A DNA stretch of 36,567 nucleotides from Phycicoccus flavus (GTDB lineage Bacteria; Actinomycetota; Actinomycetes; Actinomycetales; Dermatophilaceae). How positions within the stretch are numbered: the first letter of the stretch is position 1; the number at the start of each line of letters is the position of its first letter. Below are positions 35,433 to 36,567 of the stretch, one piece after another. The position numbers and the translations under genes were made by a program. Where the stretch lies: assembly GCF_004025965.2 (NCBI RefSeq), contig NZ_SAYU02000042.1, forward strand, positions 1-36,567, read 5' to 3'. The notes under the pieces are model-generated. The model saw nothing but the letters and a program-made list of their open reading frames with translations, was not told where the DNA came from and did no database searches.

Positions 35433-36567
35433 GTGCCCTCCCCCGAGACACTCTCGCTCCCCCCGCAGCCGGACCCGTCCGCCCGCACGCTGCTCGTCGC
35501 CCTCACCGGGCGCGACCGGCCGGGTGTGACGAGTGCGGTCTTCGAGGCGGCCTCGACGGTCGGCGCCGACGTGCTGGACGTCGAGCAGGTGGTCGTGCGC
35601 GGCCACCTCACGCTGTCGGTGCTCCTCACCCCCGGCCCCGACGAGAACGTCCTCACCGACCGGCTGACCCGCGCCGGCGAGGCGCTCGGGATGACCGTCG
35701 ACCTTGTCGCCGGTCGCGGCGACAACGCCCGGCGGCGCACCGGGCGTGCGGCCGTCGTCGCCATGGCCTCACCGCTGCGCACCCACCACGTGGCCGCGGT
35801 GGCGAACGCCGTCGCCGCACACGGCGCGAACATCGACCGCATCCGGCGCCTCTCGCGCTGGCCGGTCACCACCGTCGAGCTCGACGTGTCCGGCGCCGAC
35901 GTCCCGCGCCTGCGTCGCGACCTCGGCCTCGTGTCCGCCGAGACCGGTTGCGACATCGCCGTCGCGCCGGCCGGCCTCGCGCGGCGGGGCCAGCGCCTCG
36001 TCGTCATGGACGTCGACTCCACGCTCATCCAGGACGAGGTCATCGAGCTCATCGCCGAGCACGCCGGCACCGTCGACGAGGTCGCCGCCGTCACCGAGCG
36101 GGCCATGCAGGGCGAGCTGGACTTCGCCGAGAGCCTGCACGCCCGGGTGGCGACGCTGGAGGGGCTGCCCGTCGCGGTGCTCGAGGACGTGCGGGCGTCG
36201 GTGCGGCTCACACCCGGCGCCCGCACCCTCGTGCGGACCCTGAAGTCGCTCGGCTTCACCGTGGCCCTGGTCTCCGGCGGGTTCGCCGAGGTCGTCGAGC
36301 CCATCGCCGCCGAGCTCGGGGTGGACCACGTCCGCGCCAACCACCTCGAGGTGCGCGACGGCCGGCTCACGGGGCGGGTGGTCGGCGAGGTCGTCGACCG
36401 GCCGGGCAAGGCGGCGGCGCTGCGCGAGTTCGCCGCGCTCGAGGGGCTGCCGCTCAGCCGCACCGTCGCCATCGGGGACGGCGCCAACGACCTCGACATG
36501 CTCGGCGCCGCCGGGCTCGGCGTCGCCTTCAACGCCAAGCCGGTGGTCCGCGAGCAGGCCGACACCG
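35433..36567 (+). CDS. serB: Phosphoserine phosphatase SerB with N-terminal ACT domains (3' partial)
   Basis: 378 complete codons are visible; the frame is still open at the window end. Last step of serine synthesis. Two N-terminal ACT-like modules (about 15-90: L-L-V-A-L-T-G-R-D-R-P-G-V-T; and about 110-175) are followed by the HAD core: D193-V-D195-S-T nucleophile motif, E-V-I-E-L (substrate loop), V-S-G-G-F Ser motif, and I-G-D-G-A-N-D-L-D-M metal motif. The ACT modules suggest allosteric control by an amino acid, probably serine, as in mycobacterial SerB2. GTG start, 10 nt after the preceding stop and 7 nt after TAGCCT. Confidence 0.96.
   Translation, partial: MPSPETLSLPPQPDPSARTLLVALTGRDRPGVTSAVFEAASTVGADVLDVEQVVVRGHLTLSVLLTPGPDENVLTDRLTRAGEALGMTVDLVAGRGDNARRRTGRAAVVAMASPLRTHHVAAVANAVAAHGANIDRIRRLSRWPVTTVELDVSGADVPRLRRDLGLVSAETGCDIAVAPAGLARRGQRLVVMDVDSTLIQDEVIELIAEHAGTVDEVAAVTERAMQGELDFAESLHARVATLEGLPVAVLEDVRASVRLTPGARTLVRTLKSLGFTVALVSGGFAEVVEPIAAELGVDHVRANHLEVRDGRLTGRVVGEVVDRPGKAAALREFAALEGLPLSRTVAIGDGANDLDMLGAAGLGVAFNAKPVVREQADT

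Overview
The window is chromosomal DNA from a GC-rich actinomycete. The evidence is a proteasomal ATPase (Arc/Mpa), mycothiol synthesis (mshC), two F420-type luciferase-like oxidoreductases, an actinobacterial glgC/glgM pair, DUF3090 and SCO1664-family genes, and codons that almost all end in G or C. The gene content fits a Micrococcales lineage such as Intrasporangiaceae/Dermatophilaceae, but that placement is inference. I see no insertion sequence, phage, CRISPR array or rRNA. About 38 protein genes and one tRNA gene are supported; the first and last genes run off the window.

Layout. (1) 1-720: the 3' part of a secreted M15-type cell-wall peptidase. (2) 721-1196: a gene-free convergent gap filled by a 61-bp tandem array (about 6.8 copies) enclosed by a perfect 21-bp inverted repeat. 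(3) 1197-5062 (minus): site-2 protease, trmI, arc/mpa. (4) 5148-11456: metH, a RecB-family nuclease, a HAD hydrolase (minus) and a PAC2 protein. (5) 11514-15702 (minus): phosphomutase, DUF3090, SCO1664-family atypical kinase, mshC and a MerR regulator. (6) 15764-22543: corA, uppP, an F420 oxidoreductase, a MerR-VOC fusion, an aldo/keto reductase, an acidic small protein, DUF5703 and an M20 peptidase. (7) 22656-25752: tRNA-Leu(GAG) with a strong hairpin, a small candidate lipoprotein, a Ser/Thr kinase, and a HipA-like kinase coupled to DUF3037. (8) 25784-33287 (minus): SpoU methylase, TSUP exporter, MFS transporter, SPFH/NfeD pair, ABC ATPase, a short XdhC-like protein and glgM. (9) 33351-36567: glgC, a second F420 oxidoreductase and serB (partial).

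The best-supported functional pairs are GlgC (makes ADP-glucose) with divergent GlgM (uses it), SPFH with NfeD, and HipA-like kinase with DUF3037. mshC lies inside a conserved block of poorly understood genes (PAC2, SCO1664, DUF3090, phosphomutase, UppP).

The strongest pattern cutting across genes is promoter architecture. At 23 of about 38 genes a TAnnnT-like -10 hexamer ends exactly 6-8 nt before the start codon, which predicts leaderless mRNAs. Several internal operon genes instead have Shine-Dalgarno sites or overlapping stop/start codons. Both MerR-family genes have a 19-bp-spacer promoter with a CCTCAC-type dyad, 6-8 nt from their own start codon, so both should be autoregulated. The -10 of trmI and the -10 of serB begin with the TAG stop codon of the gene upstream. 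The most unexplained features are the bounded 61-bp array, two atypical kinases of different families with the same catalytic-loop signature, and a catalytic-domain-less XdhC protein coupled to glgM.
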